The notes under the pieces: generated by a model
Database searches by the model: none
Told to the model about the DNA's origin: nothing
The model's input: the letters and a program-made list of their open reading frames with translations, nothing else
Translations under genes and position numbers: made by a program
Source of the DNA: a bacterium
GTDB lineage: Bacteria; Oederibacteriota; Muellerivitia; Muellerivitales; Muellerivitaceae
Reading direction: 5' to 3'
Length of the DNA: 7,378 nt
NCBI GenBank assembly: GCA_025980505.1
Contig: JAICXI010000081.1
Location: 1 to 7,378 of the forward strand
Part shown: piece after piece, positions 1 to 6,084 of the stretch
Position numbering within the stretch: the first letter of the stretch is position 1
How the letters are laid out: every line of letters starts with the position of its first letter

Positions 1-297
1 GTAATCGTAGGCGCCCAGTTTCATGGCGTCCAGGGCCGTATCCACCCCCTGGAGGGCCGTCACCATGATGACGTCGATGGATTCGTCGCGGCGCTTGATC
101 TGGCGCAGCAGATCCAGCCCCGACCCGTCGGGCAGCATGATGTCCAGGAGGCAATGGTCGAAACTCTGGGTCTTTAAAATGCGAAGCGTGCTCTTGGCGT
201 CCTCGCCAAAGGTCAAGTCGTAATCGTCTTGCAAGGCGAGCCGGAAAGACTCACGGACGCTTTCCTCGTCGTCGACCACTAGGATGACTGGTTTCAC
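1..297 (-). CDS. Response regulator, receiver domain (3' end cut by window edge)
   Basis: Reading the complement from 297 gives 99 uninterrupted codons, starting VKPVILVVDDEESVRESF and running off the window. It is the CheY-like receiver domain of a two-component response regulator. The acidic pair is D9-D10 in VVDDEE, the phosphoacceptor is D52 in LLDIMLPDGSG, and the switch threonine is T80 in MVTA. The segment ends GAYDY, just before the expected conserved Lys-Pro, which is outside the window. The start is GTG at 297-295, the only start codon seen in frame, with AGAGGG about 6 nt upstream. The output domain is not visible. The DTALDAMKLGAYDY stretch resembles NtrC/AtoC-type regulators, so a sigma-54 activator is possible but unproven. 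It lies about 100 nt downstream of the glycosylase gene and probably has its own promoter. Confidence 0.93.
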   Translation of the reverse strand, partial: MKPVILVVDDEESVRESFRLALQDDYDLTFGEDAKSTLRILKTQSFDHCLLDIMLPDGSGLDLLRQIKRRDESIDVIMVTALQGVDTALDAMKLGAYDY

Positions 298-366
298 GAT
301 GGACCCTCTGGGTTCTATTTTGAAGCGGCTCCCGCCCGGAAGACTATACAAAATCTTAGGCAATCC

Positions 367-372
367 ATTATA
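367..372 (-). promoter_or_regulatory. Candidate -10 element for the response regulator
   Basis: On the minus strand this is a perfect TATAAT, immediately preceded by a run of eight A. It lies about 70 nt upstream of the GTG start at 297, in the AT-rich gap 298-398 between the glycosylase and the regulator. No good -35 hexamer sits at 16-18 nt; the nearest TTGAGG is 24 nt upstream. The A-tract may help as bent DNA. A sigma-70-type promoter is an inference from motif and position only. Confidence 0.4.
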
Positions 373-398
373 TTTTTTTTGCGGAATTTATAAAGGCC

Positions 399-1412
399 TC
401 AAGAACCCGGGAGCGCATTTTTTCCACCCTTATTCCAGGCCGGAGACAAAAAGGCCGGATTTGAATAAGGGTCAAGAGTTTGGCAGAAAGGTGACAGCTC
501 CTTCCGCAGTTTTTCATCCTCCAGCAGCCTCAGGAAAAGGAAAAGGTATTCACTGGCGATACCGCACCTGTTTCCAAAGTGATGGCGGGCTTTTCGGACA
601 ATTTTTAGGTATTGCTGGCGGGTGGGGGCCTCGTTCCCCGCGCCCAACAGCTTCACTGAACGGTAATGGCGCTTCATGGCCCTCAAAACCCATCGGTCCA
701 CCGGAAAAGCCGAGGAATGGTCCAGTGAAAAAAGGAGGATACAATCGGCGATTTTAGGCCCGATACCGTCCAAAACCATCAGGGCTTCCCGGGCCTCGTC
801 GCAAGGAATGCCCTTCAAATGCTCCAGGGAGATGACCCGGGCTTCGACCGCCCGCGCCATCCGGATGATCCGGTCGGCCCGGGCCCGGTAGTTGTTGGTA
901 AAAGGCCTTAAAGAGTCGGGGGAAAGCCCCGCCAGGACCCCCGGTTCGGGGAAAGCGTGAAAAAGGGGGGCTCCCTGGATAGGCTTGCCATATTGAGTGC
1001 AAAATTTGGACAAAGCCCGCCGGATCACCTTGACCGACAAGCCCTGGGCGTACATATAGGAAAGGGTGCACTCCCAGGGTTCTTGGCGGACCAGGCGCAA
1101 ACCCCTCAGGACCCGCACGGGGGTTCCGAGGATGGGGTCGGCTTCCATGGTTCGGATCCAGGGTTCCAATTCGTCATCCAGGCCGAGGTAACGGAAAAGC
1201 CAGTCCGCCGCGGGAAGCGCCCGGATTTCCTTCCGGCTGCATTCCCACGAGAGCCGGTCCCCTTCCTGCTTCAAACGCCAAAGGGCGTCCCCCGCGACCC
1301 CCTGGAACCAACCCCGGGCGTCCGGCCCTTCCCACCGGAAACACTGGCCGCACAAAAGGGTAAGGCCCAGGGAAAAGGGGCCGGATAATTGGAAAAAACC
1401 TTTGAACATCAT
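399..1412 (-). CDS. ogg: 8-oxoguanine DNA glycosylase/AP lyase, OGG1-type HhH-GPD protein
   Basis: A 337-residue base-excision repair enzyme that should remove oxidised guanine and nick the abasic site. The N-terminal OGG domain shows GQCFRW (about 22-27) and LRGLRLVRQEPWE (about 102-114). The helix-hairpin-helix is LDGIGPK (214-220), with K220 as the catalytic lysine. It is followed by ADC and by FPVDRW, with D239 as the conserved catalytic aspartate. NNYRARADRI (173-182) matches the family's YRAR segment, and FGNRCGIASEYLFLF (279-293) matches bacterial family members. The Asn-rich loop of human OGG1 (SSNNNI) is replaced here by AQGLSV (122-127). The C-terminal tail after about residue 300 looks non-conserved and overlaps an inverted repeat. 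The start is ATG 1412, with a second ATG directly after it and a weak Shine-Dalgarno. It appears to be a separate transcription unit. The family call is firm; substrate preference is inferred. Confidence 0.9.
   Translation of the reverse strand: MMFKGFFQLSGPFSLGLTLLCGQCFRWEGPDARGWFQGVAGDALWRLKQEGDRLSWECSRKEIRALPAADWLFRYLGLDDELEPWIRTMEADPILGTPVRVLRGLRLVRQEPWECTLSYMYAQGLSVKVIRRALSKFCTQYGKPIQGAPLFHAFPEPGVLAGLSPDSLRPFTNNYRARADRIIRMARAVEARVISLEHLKGIPCDEAREALMVLDGIGPKIADCILLFSLDHSSAFPVDRWVLRAMKRHYRSVKLLGAGNEAPTRQQYLKIVRKARHHFGNRCGIASEYLFLFLRLLEDEKLRKELSPFCQTLDPYSNPAFLSPAWNKGGKNALPGS
426..472. repeat. Perfect 10-bp inverted repeat with nested GGCC stem inside the ogg 3' end
   Basis: ACCCTTATTC at 426-435 is exactly complementary to GAATAAGGGT at 463-472. 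Inside the 27-nt loop, GGCCGG occurs at 438-443 and 453-458, so a second GGCC/GGCC stem can form with a purine-rich tip. The structure lies within the last ~25 codons of the glycosylase, which encode DPYSN...WNKGG. There is no T-run right after the hairpin on either strand, so it is not a classic intrinsic terminator. It may be a captured palindromic element or an mRNA 3'-end stabiliser. Confidence 0.7.
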
Positions 1413-1446
1413 TCCATTGGATCTCGAAGAAAGGATTGGGGATGAA

Positions 1447-1481
1447 AACGGAACCGAATGGCGGGGATTTTAACGGAACCG
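1447..1481 (-). promoter_or_regulatory. Candidate ogg promoter with duplicated 10-mer operator
   Basis: The 10-mer AACGGAACCG occurs perfectly at 1447-1456 and 1472-1481, with starts 25 bp apart. Between the copies, on the minus strand, lies TAAAAT (1467-1472), a 5/6 match to a -10 hexamer, about 55 nt upstream of the glycosylase ATG at 1412. No convincing -35 is visible. Copies flanking a -10 element fit a repressor or activator site, but the regulator is unknown. The repeat is seen directly; the promoter and operator roles are inferred. Confidence 0.4.
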
Positions 1482-1486
1482 GGTTG

Positions 1487-1517
1487 AAAAACCACCCCTT
1501 TGCCGGAAAAAAAGGGG
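1487..1517 (-). terminator. Candidate intrinsic terminator after the small Arg-rich ORF
   Basis: On the minus strand, CCCCTTT (1517-1511) can pair with AAAGGGG (1501-1495) across a 9-nt loop, followed by TGG and then five T (1491-1487). The 7-bp stem and short T-run begin 4 nt after the stop of the ORF at 1521. This position suits the end of the ftsZ-led block, just before the candidate promoter of the glycosylase. The stem is only moderate and the T-run is offset by three bases, so termination may be partial. Confidence 0.5.
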
Positions 1518-1520
1518 AAC

Positions 1521-1703
1521 TCAGCCCCGGCGGTTCTTCTTTCGGCGTTCCCTTTTGCGGCGGGGATCCTCCATGCCCTTCGGCATGGTCCCTTCCGGGC
1601 CCGTCCAACGCCGGTCGTCCTTGCGACGGTCTTGTTTTCCACGGGTGACGACGGTGCGGTCCACAAGGTAAAGATTCTCCAAAAGGGTCCTCAGCCAGCC
1701 CAT
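1521..1703 (-). CDS. Small Arg/Lys-rich hypothetical protein (60 aa)
   Basis: A 60-residue ORF with an N-terminal amphipathic stretch (MGWLRTLLENLYLVDRTVV) followed by a very basic tail. The tail carries DRRKDDRR and RRKRERRKKNRRG. I chose ATG 1703 because AAGGGGG lies about 5 nt upstream of it; a TTG at 1718 in the same frame would add five residues (MKGDG) encoded by that Shine-Dalgarno itself. The ORF sits 111 nt downstream of the membrane-protein gene and ends just before a terminator-like hairpin, which supports expression. No family is recognised. A basic tail could bind nucleic acid or acidic lipid, but that is speculation. Low-complexity Arg-rich ORFs arise by chance in G+C-rich DNA, so it may not be a gene. 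Confidence 0.5.
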   Translation of the reverse strand: MGWLRTLLENLYLVDRTVVTRGKQDRRKDDRRWTGPEGTMPKGMEDPRRKRERRKKNRRG

Positions 1704-1744
1704 TCCATCCCCCTTCAACGCAAGTTATCCATCCGAAGCGCCGC

Positions 1745-1766
1745 TTTCAAACCCGTGGTTTCAAAC
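1745..1766. repeat. TTTCAAAC direct repeat with embedded small palindrome
   Basis: TTTCAAAC is present at 1745-1752 and again at 1759-1766, a 14-bp period. The interval also holds the palindrome AAACC-CGT-GGTTT (1749-1761). It lies about 40-65 nt upstream of the small Arg-rich ORF. On the minus strand each copy supplies a TTGAAA hexamer that could act as a -35, but the -10 match at 17 nt (TAACTT) is poor. It may be a protein-binding site or chance. Confidence 0.3.
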
Positions 1767-1772
1767 TCCCTT

Positions 1773-1805
1773 CCCCCGCGAAGAGGGGGGGGACCTCCGG
1801 CCCCC
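1773..1805 (-). other. G5-C8-G5 mutually exclusive hairpins after the TPR-like gene
   Basis: In the transcript direction, GGGGG (1805-1801) is followed by CCCCCCCC (1792-1785) and then GGGGG (1777-1773). The central C-run can pair with either flanking G-run, giving two alternative hairpins. The second has a TCTTCGC loop. This starts about 10 nt after the stop of the membrane-protein gene. No T-run follows, so neither hairpin is a standard terminator. Such an arrangement can attenuate or stabilise mRNA, but it could also be simple compositional bias. Confidence 0.35.
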
Positions 1806-1814
1806 AACTTATTT

Positions 1815-2513
1815 TCACCGGTGGTGCAATCGGACGGCTTTCCGCCGTTCATTTTCCGCTTCCGGCCGTTCGCGCAGGCCGAGTTGTTTTTCCAGCTCCC
1901 GCCTTGCCTTCCAGCTGTTCCAGAGGGCCAGGCAGGCGATGACCAGCACCAGCAGGAACAACAAGTTGGCGTAACGGAACCCGATTCCCGCATCCTTCAA
2001 CATTTGGGAGACCTTTTCCAGCTCCTTCGCCATCTGGGTTTGGTTGTTGTTCAGTTCCCGGTACTGGTTGAAGGAATCCCTTTGAAGCAGGAAGGCCACC
2101 GTTTGGACCCGGTTTTCCAATTCCGCCAGTTTGCGGCCGTCCACCGGCGGTCGGAGCGCCCCATGGACTTCCTTGACCACGGTCACGGGCGCCTGAAGCT
2201 CCGGGGATTTTTCCCCGGCCGTTTCAGGGGCATTGCCGCCGATCCAGATCACGCTTTTCTTGGCCGCATCCTGGTCCGAAATGAGGATGCTGAGCAGGGC
2301 CTGGGCTTTCCTGTCCTGGGGGTCGGATTGGAGGGCCTTGGAATCCCACAACACCGCATGGTCCAAATCGCCCGACAGGTAGGCTTGGAGTGCGGATTGG
2401 TAATAATCGGCAACCGGCGTCGGCGAGGGCTCCGGAAGAACCGGTTCCCCCCACGCGAACGGTGCCAGGCATACCCACGCGATCCACAGGCCCCCGATGA
2501 TGTTGCGCCGCAT
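1815..2513 (-). CDS. Signal-peptide, TPR-like, coiled-coil protein with one C-terminal membrane helix
   Basis: A 232-residue protein of unrecognised family. Residues 1-22 look like a Sec signal peptide (basic start, hydrophobic core, FAWG-E cleavage region). Residues about 35-80 (ADYYQSALQAYLSGDLDHAVLWDSKALQSDP) fit one TPR unit plus part of another. About 90-125 is a Pro/Gly-containing linker, and 126-173 is rich in Leu/Gln/Glu and could form a coiled coil. Residues 182-200 (LLFLLVLVIACLALW) are a membrane helix, followed by a basic Arg-rich tail of about 30 residues. This implies a periplasmic TPR-like/coiled-coil part anchored with a cytoplasmic tail. ATG 2513 is preceded by AGGGGG at good spacing. 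It starts 29 nt after pgeF ends, so co-transcription is likely. A scaffold role in envelope or division assembly is a guess from context. Confidence 0.85.
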   Translation of the reverse strand: MRRNIIGGLWIAWVCLAPFAWGEPVLPEPSPTPVADYYQSALQAYLSGDLDHAVLWDSKALQSDPQDRKAQALLSILISDQDAAKKSVIWIGGNAPETAGEKSPELQAPVTVVKEVHGALRPPVDGRKLAELENRVQTVAFLLQRDSFNQYRELNNNQTQMAKELEKVSQMLKDAGIGFRYANLLFLLVLVIACLALWNSWKARRELEKQLGLRERPEAENERRKAVRLHHR

Positions 2514-2542
2514 ACTTTCCCCCTGCCGTTAATATGTAATTT

Positions 2543-3376
2543 TCAGCCGTTCAACATCATAAAAGCGCCGAAGCGCCCCGTGGGATTATCGCCGGAAGCT
2601 TCGGCGCGGTGCGAATAGAAAAGCCCGATCTGGCCGATGGTGCAAAGTCCGGAGTCGATCAAATTTCCCTCTTGAACGCCGATTTCCAGCAATTGCCTCC
2701 GGTTGGCCCCGGCGATGTCCAGTTTCCAATGGTCCCGGGATGTTTTTTCCAGGACCTCCGGGGCCCAGGGGAACACCCGGGCGAACTCGTCCTGCACGTC
2801 CGGGCCCACTTCGTAGCAACAAGGCCCGATGCAGGGGCCCAGGACCGCCCGCACCTCTTCCGGCCGGGTCCCGTAGGCGTCGCCCATGGCCAAAAGGGTC
2901 TTGGCCGCCACGTGATTGACCGTTCCGCGCCAGCCGGCGTGGGCCATGCCGATGGCCCTGTGCATCGGGTCGAAAAAAAGGACCGGCAGGCAATCCGCCA
3001 CCAGCAGGAGGAGGGGAACGTCGGTTTCCGCCGTAATAATACCATCCCCTTCGCCCAGGGCCCCCCCTTCCTTGGGATGGTTCGAGGCCTCCAGTTTCAA
3101 CACCTTGTCGCCGTGGACCTGGTCCAGCCCGACCGCACGGTGAAGGGGCGCTCCGGCGGCCTGGGACAGGAGGGCGCGGTTTTCCTCCACGCACAGAGGG
3201 TCGTCCTTCACCTTGAAGCTGAGGTTCAGGGAACCCCGCGGTCCGCGGCTGACGCCGCCCAGGCGGGTGGATATCCCGTGGTTTAAGACTTTGGGATCGG
3301 CCAAGCGGGGAAAGGTGGCCGTGGCCACCCCGGCCCGTTGGGTCAGGACGGCTTCAGCGCCGAGCTTCTTTGTTTT
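2543..3376 (-). CDS. pgeF: Peptidoglycan editing factor PgeF (YfiH/laccase-domain family)
   Basis: A Cu-oxidase_4/YfiH family protein. In E. coli, PgeF is reported to remove wrongly incorporated L-Ser-containing stem peptides from muropeptide precursors; members also show purine-nucleoside or polyphenol oxidase activity in vitro. From the start used here (277 aa), the metal-site motifs are DQVHGDKV (His88), ADCLPV (Cys129) and MAHAGWRGT (His146). GPCIGPCCYEVG (about 180-191) and the C-terminal FYSHR...TGRFGAFMML are also typical. I chose TTG 3376 because GGAGAG lies 5 nt upstream and it overlaps the amidase gene by only 23 nt. ATG 3418 would add 14 residues but has no clear Shine-Dalgarno and overlaps by 65 nt. 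The overlap suggests translational coupling. Neighbouring ftsZ is a common context for this family (ylmD in Firmicutes). Confidence 0.93.
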   Translation of the reverse strand, partial: KTKKLGAEAVLTQRAGVATATFPRLADPKVLNHGISTRLGGVSRGPRGSLNLSFKVKDDPLCVEENRALLSQAAGAPLHRAVGLDQVHGDKVLKLEASNHPKEGGALGEGDGIITAETDVPLLLLVADCLPVLFFDPMHRAIGMAHAGWRGTVNHVAAKTLLAMGDAYGTRPEEVRAVLGPCIGPCCYEVGPDVQDEFARVFPWAPEVLEKTSRDHWKLDIAGANRRQLLEIGVQEGNLIDSGLCTIGQIGLFYSHRAEASGDNPTGRFGAFMMLNG

Positions 3377-4730
3377 CAATGCTTCTCTCCACGAGGTTTC
3401 GGTAATCCAGGATTCCATCGGCGATGGCCTTGGCGATGCTCTCCCGCCACTTGCCGTCCTCCAGTTTCTTCTCTTCGTTGCGGTTGCTGATGAAGGCGGT
3501 TTCCACCAGGATGGACGGCATGTCGGCCCTGGCCAGCACGTAAAAATTCGCCCGTTGCACGGGCCGGATATGCTGGCCCAGCCTATCCTGGATTTGCCGG
3601 CTCACCTTTTCGGCCACGGCATAGCTCCTTTCTTTATAAGCGCTGTGGTGCAGATCGGCCAGGATGAAATCCTTGTAATCGGTGCTGCCGTTTTCACGCA
3701 CGGCCGCCACCGCCGCCATCCGGTTGGAGGCCTTGGCGCCGAAAACGTAAACTTCCGTCCCGCTGGCCTGGGGCCGGGGGTTGGAATTGCAATGGATGGA
3801 GACAAAGAGGTCCGCCCCATGCCGGTTGGCGAATTCGGTGCGGTATTTCAAGGTGATGTAGTAATCCGCCTTCCGGGTCATCAGGACGTCCAAACCCGGG
3901 TATTTGCGCTTCACGATCTCCGCCACGCGCCGGGCGATGTCGAGCGTGGCCTGCTTCTCCACGTAACGCCGGTCGTAACCGCGCGCACCCGAGTCGACCC
4001 CCCCATGGCCCGCGTCAATGACGATCCGGCGCACCCGGTAGATCTGGCTGGCCGAAGGTTCGTCTTCCTCCGACCGGCCCGGGGGCGGAAGCCTTTCCGC
4101 CTCTTGCGAATCCACGTCCGGATCGCCCTGCGGCTCCTCCCCGCCGGAGGCCTCGGGGGTTGCCGGGGTGGGGGAGGCCGGAACCACGTCGGGGCCGGCC
4201 GCCGCAACGGGAGGAGTGGGCGCCGCCAAGGGCCGGGAAGCGGCCAGGATTTCCTGTTTCAACTCCCCATCCGTGATCTCCCCGACCAGCAGCTCCCGTT
4301 GGTCGGCCAGGTAACGGCTGCCGAGGTTCAAGACGGCGTTCAAAAGGTCTTCCGCCGAGCCGGGCGGAACCCCCACTTGTCCCGACACTTCCTCCACCGG
4401 GTCCATGGGATAGGAGACGCCCGGGGGGAGGATCATGAAAAGGGGCTGGGAGAGGACGAACTTCACCCGTGTTTTGCCCTGGGTGAGCGTGACGCGGCGG
4501 GTCTGGGGGTCGAAATCCACCCGGACGCCGTAAAAGCGGGCCACTTCCGCCAAGGGCAGGTAGGCGTCCCCTTTCATGTCGCGCAGCAAGGACACCTGGG
4601 CCGTCCCGGGACGGTCGGTGTATTTCAAAGTCACCGATTCCCCCGCCATCGAAACCCGGGCCAGGCAAAAAAGAAGGAACCAGGAAGGCGCGAAGGCACG
4701 GAGAAAAACCGTTTGAAGGGATTTCGTCAT
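3354..4730 (-). CDS. Exported N-acetylmuramoyl-L-alanine amidase (Amidase_3)
   Basis: A zinc amidase that cleaves the bond between MurNAc and L-Ala in peptidoglycan, as in daughter-cell separation. From ATG 4730 (458 aa), residues 1-30 form a Sec signal peptide (LRAFAPSWFLLFCLARVSMAG). Residues about 55-145 (YLPLAEVARFYGVRVDFDPQTRRVTL) resemble the copper-amine-oxidase N-terminal-like domain often attached to wall hydrolases. A Pro/Ala/Glu linker spans 165-228 and the catalytic domain 233-445. Zinc ligands are H242 (DAGHGG), E258 (YVEKQ) and H313 (SIHCNSN); the catalytic Glu is E410 (ILVETAFISN). An in-frame ATG at 4805 overlaps the deacetylase stop as ATGA but would add 25 basic residues ahead of the signal peptide, partly encoded by a repeat. 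Neither start has a strong Shine-Dalgarno, so coupling from 4805 remains possible. The function is firm. Confidence 0.93.
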   Translation of the reverse strand: MTKSLQTVFLRAFAPSWFLLFCLARVSMAGESVTLKYTDRPGTAQVSLLRDMKGDAYLPLAEVARFYGVRVDFDPQTRRVTLTQGKTRVKFVLSQPLFMILPPGVSYPMDPVEEVSGQVGVPPGSAEDLLNAVLNLGSRYLADQRELLVGEITDGELKQEILAASRPLAAPTPPVAAAGPDVVPASPTPATPEASGGEEPQGDPDVDSQEAERLPPPGRSEEDEPSASQIYRVRRIVIDAGHGGVDSGARGYDRRYVEKQATLDIARRVAEIVKRKYPGLDVLMTRKADYYITLKYRTEFANRHGADLFVSIHCNSNPRPQASGTEVYVFGAKASNRMAAVAAVRENGSTDYKDFILADLHHSAYKERSYAVAEKVSRQIQDRLGQHIRPVQRANFYVLARADMPSILVETAFISNRNEEKKLEDGKWRESIAKAIADGILDYRNLVERSIENKEARR

Positions 4731-4781
4731 CGTCCGGTTTCTTGCCTTGTCTCTTTTCTTCACGCCTGGGCGCCTTCGTGG
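4680..4781. repeat. Imperfect inverted repeat of octamer units around the amidase start
   Basis: Arm 4680-4703 contains tandem octamers AGGCGCGA and AGGCACGG. Arm 4758-4781 is its inverted counterpart, matching at 18 of 24 positions, including an unbroken GCGCCTTC. Pairing partly continues inward through A-rich and T-rich tracts. The arms are about 54 nt apart. The element covers the deacetylase-amidase junction and encodes part of the amidase signal peptide (FAPSW). It resembles short-unit inverted repeats I recall from environmental genomes. The symmetry is seen directly; mobility is inferred. Confidence 0.6.
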
Positions 4782-4801
4782 CGGATGGCCGGGTTTTACT
4801 T

Positions 4802-6070
4802 TCATTCTTTTTTGTCCGCTTCCTTTTGTTTCTCAAGCCCGGTGTGTTTGATGCGGAAATACCAGTTGTAAACCCGGTCCACGCCCTTCACGTCCCTGGC
4901 CTTCAAGGTCAGGATATGCCCCCCCTGCGCCAGGGGCTCCGTCACCTGGTGCCGGAACCCGCCGGTCCGGGGGTTGAACCGGACCGCCAGAACCCGGTTG
5001 CCCAGTTGAAGCCGGACCGACCGGGGCACCACCGGATCCCGGATTTCAGCCTGGATCAGGGGCCGGGTCGTGTCGATCACGTCTCCGTCGCCGGGGACAA
5101 GCCCTTTTAAGTGGAGGACCCGGTCCTTGAAGATATCGGTGAAATGGCCGTGGCTGATGGGGTAAAGGACCAGGTTCCGCTTGAGCTTCAAGGGGTCCAC
5201 CGTTCGGTCATTGGGACCCGGATTCACCGTGAAGGCCAGCTTGTACCCCGCGGCCCGGACCGCCTTCAAGATGGCGGGGTTGTAGACGCCGTAAGGATAG
5301 GCCAGCATTTGGGGCCGGTGCCCGAACTTCCCCTCGATGAAGGCAAGGGGGTTTCCGTACTCCGCCTGCAATAGCCTTTCATAAGCGGCCCGGTCCCTCT
5401 TTTCGCCTTCCAACGCCAGGTTGAGGTGGTGGGTGGTGTGGGATTCCACCACCATGCCGTCCTTCTCCATGGCCAGGATGTCGTCGTCCTTCAATGCCTC
5501 GGTTCCCAGCTTCACCTTCGGTTTCTTTTGGGATTCGATTTGCCGCCGCAGCGCCGCCTCCCCGTATTCGATGAATTGCGTATAAAGAAACAGGATGGAG
5601 GGGTACCCGAAGGACTTGACGACGGGAAAGGCGTCCCGGTAAACGGTGCGGAACCCGTCGTCAAAGGTGATGAGCACCGGCTTCAAGGGGAGGGGTTTCC
5701 CTTGGAACCAGTAATCCATCAATTGTTGGTCCGAAATGGGTTGGTACCCATTGTCCTTCAGGTACTGCATCTGCCATTTAAACTCATCCACGGGCATCTG
5801 GTACTCGGCTGTTTCCAGCTTCTCATGCCCGTCGGGGTGATGCACGAACCGATGGTAGCAAAGCACGAAAAAGGGCTGATCCTCCGCCGCGCCGGAGGCG
5901 GGTCCGGCTCCCGGGTCCGGCCGGGTTTCCGTCGCGCTGGAAAGGGCCGGCAGGGGGGACAGGCTGATCGGCAGGTCCCCCCCCCGGACCCCGCGGGTGG
6001 TTAAAAGAAGCGCGGACACCGCCACCCACCGGAAACACCTTTTGGTTTTGCGCCATCCTGGGTCGAGCAT
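4802..6070 (-). CDS. Secreted polysaccharide deacetylase (NodB domain) with C-terminal Ig-like domain
   Basis: A 422-residue carbohydrate esterase 4-type enzyme expected to remove N-acetyl groups from an envelope or extracellular glycan. The N-terminus (KRCFRWVAVSALLL) is a probable signal peptide, followed by a Pro/Ala/Ser linker to about 64. The NodB-like domain starts at VLCYHRF (69-75). It contains TFDDG (135-139; D137 catalytic base, D138 metal ligand), SHTTHH (210-215; H211 and H215 metal ligands) and AYPYG (257-261). YHRF plus these motifs recall PgaB/IcaB-like deacetylases. Residues about 335-407 look like a beta-sandwich Ig-like domain ending DRVYNWYFRI. ATG 6070 follows AAGGGGA almost directly, which is closer than usual, but no better start is seen. 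It lies 53 nt after ftsZ. The substrate, peptidoglycan or exopolysaccharide, is not determined; the neighbours favour the wall. Confidence 0.9.
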   Translation of the reverse strand: MLDPGWRKTKRCFRWVAVSALLLTTRGVRGGDLPISLSPLPALSSATETRPDPGAGPASGAAEDQPFFVLCYHRFVHHPDGHEKLETAEYQMPVDEFKWQMQYLKDNGYQPISDQQLMDYWFQGKPLPLKPVLITFDDGFRTVYRDAFPVVKSFGYPSILFLYTQFIEYGEAALRRQIESQKKPKVKLGTEALKDDDILAMEKDGMVVESHTTHHLNLALEGEKRDRAAYERLLQAEYGNPLAFIEGKFGHRPQMLAYPYGVYNPAILKAVRAAGYKLAFTVNPGPNDRTVDPLKLKRNLVLYPISHGHFTDIFKDRVLHLKGLVPGDGDVIDTTRPLIQAEIRDPVVPRSVRLQLGNRVLAVRFNPRTGGFRHQVTEPLAQGGHILTLKARDVKGVDRVYNWYFRIKHTGLEKQKEADKKE

Positions 6071-6084
6071 TCCCCTTCAATCTT

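Noticed and set aside
298..398. Possible small gene or RNA in the AT-rich gap between ogg and the response regulator
   Set aside because: No ORF with a ribosome site and no convincing stable fold; the gap is best explained as a promoter region.
426..472. Intrinsic terminator for ogg
   Set aside because: The hairpin lies before the stop codon and is not followed by a T-run on the minus strand.
1409..1666. Minus-strand 85-codon frame overlapping the small Arg-rich ORF and the ogg start
   Set aside because: It runs through the terminator-like hairpin and promoter region, lacks a good ribosome site at its start and shows no family features.
1500..2618. Plus-strand 372-codon open frame opposite the membrane TPR-like gene
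   Set aside because: It spans several gene boundaries, has low-complexity Pro/Arg/Gln composition and no recognisable motif. The minus-strand frames have a signal peptide, membrane helix and good ribosome sites. It is an antisense shadow of G+C-rich coding sequence.
3213..4871. Plus-strand 552-codon open frame opposite the amidase and pgeF
   Set aside because: Although longer than the amidase, it is rich in Gly/Arg/His/Pro with no domain, while the opposite strand has complete zinc-amidase and PgeF motifs.
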